From CAZJDM01 sp964544765 (GTDB lineage Bacteria; Bdellovibrionota_B; Oligoflexia; CAYFLR01), in the NCBI GenBank assembly GCA_964544765.1, contig CAZJDM010000108.1, positions 1-15,608 on the forward strand: DNA of 15,608 nucleotides, read 5' to 3'. This document shows positions 15,178 to 15,608 of the stretch, one piece after another (position 1 is the stretch's first letter; each line of letters opens with the position of its first letter). The position numbers and the translations under genes were made by a program. The notes under the pieces are model-generated. The model was not told the origin of the DNA and did not search any database. It saw only the letters and a program-made list of their open reading frames with translations.

Positions 15178-15608
15178 ATGTCAAAAGAGCTAAAAGAATT
15201 AGAAAATCTAAAGAGCAAGTTATTAACAGAAATACAGAAAGTGAAGAGCCCAAAAGACTTAGATGACTTAAAAATAGCTTTTTTAGGAAAAAACAGTTCA
15301 CTAATGAGTATATTAAGCTCTATTGGAAAAGCTTCCAAAGAGGAGAGAAAAAAACTTGGACAAACAGCAAATTTAGTTAAAAAGGCTATGAATGAAATTA
15401 TCCAAAAAAAAGCCACCGAATTAGAAGGAAAGGAACTTTTGGATAAAGATGATTCTTTTATCGACCTAACCAAGCCTCTTTGGAAAAAACGTTTAGGAAC
15501 CCTTCACCCTATCACACTGATCACTAATGAAATAGTTGATATATTCTCCAACATGGGATTTATGATTCTTGATGGCCCCATGATGGAAGATGATTATCAT
15601 AACTTTGA
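15178..15608 (+). CDS. pheS: Phenylalanyl-tRNA synthetase alpha subunit (5' part; gene continues past window)
   Basis: Attaches phenylalanine to tRNA-Phe as part of the alpha2-beta2 cytoplasmic enzyme. The first 143 codons are present. Residues 1-85 are the N-terminal coiled-coil region that contacts tRNA (charged helices with IAFLGKNSSLMSI, the family's usual LGKKG-type segment). From about 95 the catalytic domain begins: GTLHPITLITNEIVDIFSNM and then GPMMEDDYHNF, matching the family pattern HP-x6-EI-x2-IF-x2-MGF and GP-x-x-E-x-D-x-x-NF. AGAAAGG ends 10 bases before the ATG at 15178. The usual infC-rpmI-rplT genes are not upstream; pheS instead diverges from the transglycosylase gene, so it has its own promoter. 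pheT is expected just downstream, outside the window. Confidence 0.95.
   Translation, partial: MSKELKELENLKSKLLTEIQKVKSPKDLDDLKIAFLGKNSSLMSILSSIGKASKEERKKLGQTANLVKKAMNEIIQKKATELEGKELLDKDDSFIDLTKPLWKKRLGTLHPITLITNEIVDIFSNMGFMILDGPMMEDDYHNF

Noticed and set aside
14979..15473. 164-codon open frame on the minus strand opposite pheS
   Set aside because: It is antisense to the clearly recognised pheS and the divergent promoter region, overlaps the start of the transglycosylase gene, and its translation is a Phe/Ser-rich shadow with no ribosome binding site support.

Overview
The window is AT-rich DNA densely packed with bacterial genes. It looks like a Gram-negative, diderm-type organism: it encodes two lipoproteins with lipobox cysteines, a periplasmic MltD-type lytic transglycosylase with LysM repeats, and a sigma-54 activator of the NtrC class. 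The N-terminal part of the transglycosylase resembles forms I recall from Bdellovibrionota and former Deltaproteobacteria. That placement is only a guess, and no rRNA or other firm marker is present. The genes are close together, several convergent pairs nearly touch or overlap, and no tRNA, rRNA, CRISPR array or insertion sequence was seen.

Region 1 (1-547) holds the 3' end of an unrecognised gene and a convergent small gene of unknown function. Region 2 (728-4923) is a signalling cluster. It has a small protein with an N-terminal H-box helical hairpin (DHp-like) and a C-terminal receiver, a complete NtrC-type sigma-54 response regulator, and a soluble hybrid histidine kinase. The kinase has a transposase-type helix-turn-helix at its N terminus and two receivers at its C terminus. 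Together they could form a His-Asp-His-Asp phosphorelay: kinase H106 to a kinase receiver, then to the DHp-like protein, then to the NtrC regulator. The parts are visible; the order of transfer is inferred.

Region 3 (4954-7725, minus strand) is a two-gene operon of an ABC exporter-type half transporter with an extra N-terminal domain, followed by a DUF1854 protein. I recall this pairing near cyanophycin genes in other bacteria, but none lie in this window. Region 4 (7999-11061, minus strand) is an operon of two unrecognised lipoproteins with Gly/Pro/Thr-rich linkers. It ends at a convincing intrinsic terminator (7868-7894).

Region 5 (11297-13568) is tdh-kbl, the two-step threonine-to-glycine pathway, with a possible sigma-54 promoter upstream. 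Its 3' end overlaps the convergent mltD-like gene (13549-15012). Region 6 is the divergent intergenic region between the transglycosylase gene and pheS, whose 5' end closes the window. Promoters for the two genes appear to overlap at their -35 elements, and the transglycosylase promoter is so close to its ATG that a leaderless mRNA is predicted.

The most unusual material is the signalling cluster: the DNA-binding-domain/hybrid-kinase fusion beside a DHp-receiver protein. The possible leaderless, face-to-face promoter pair is second.
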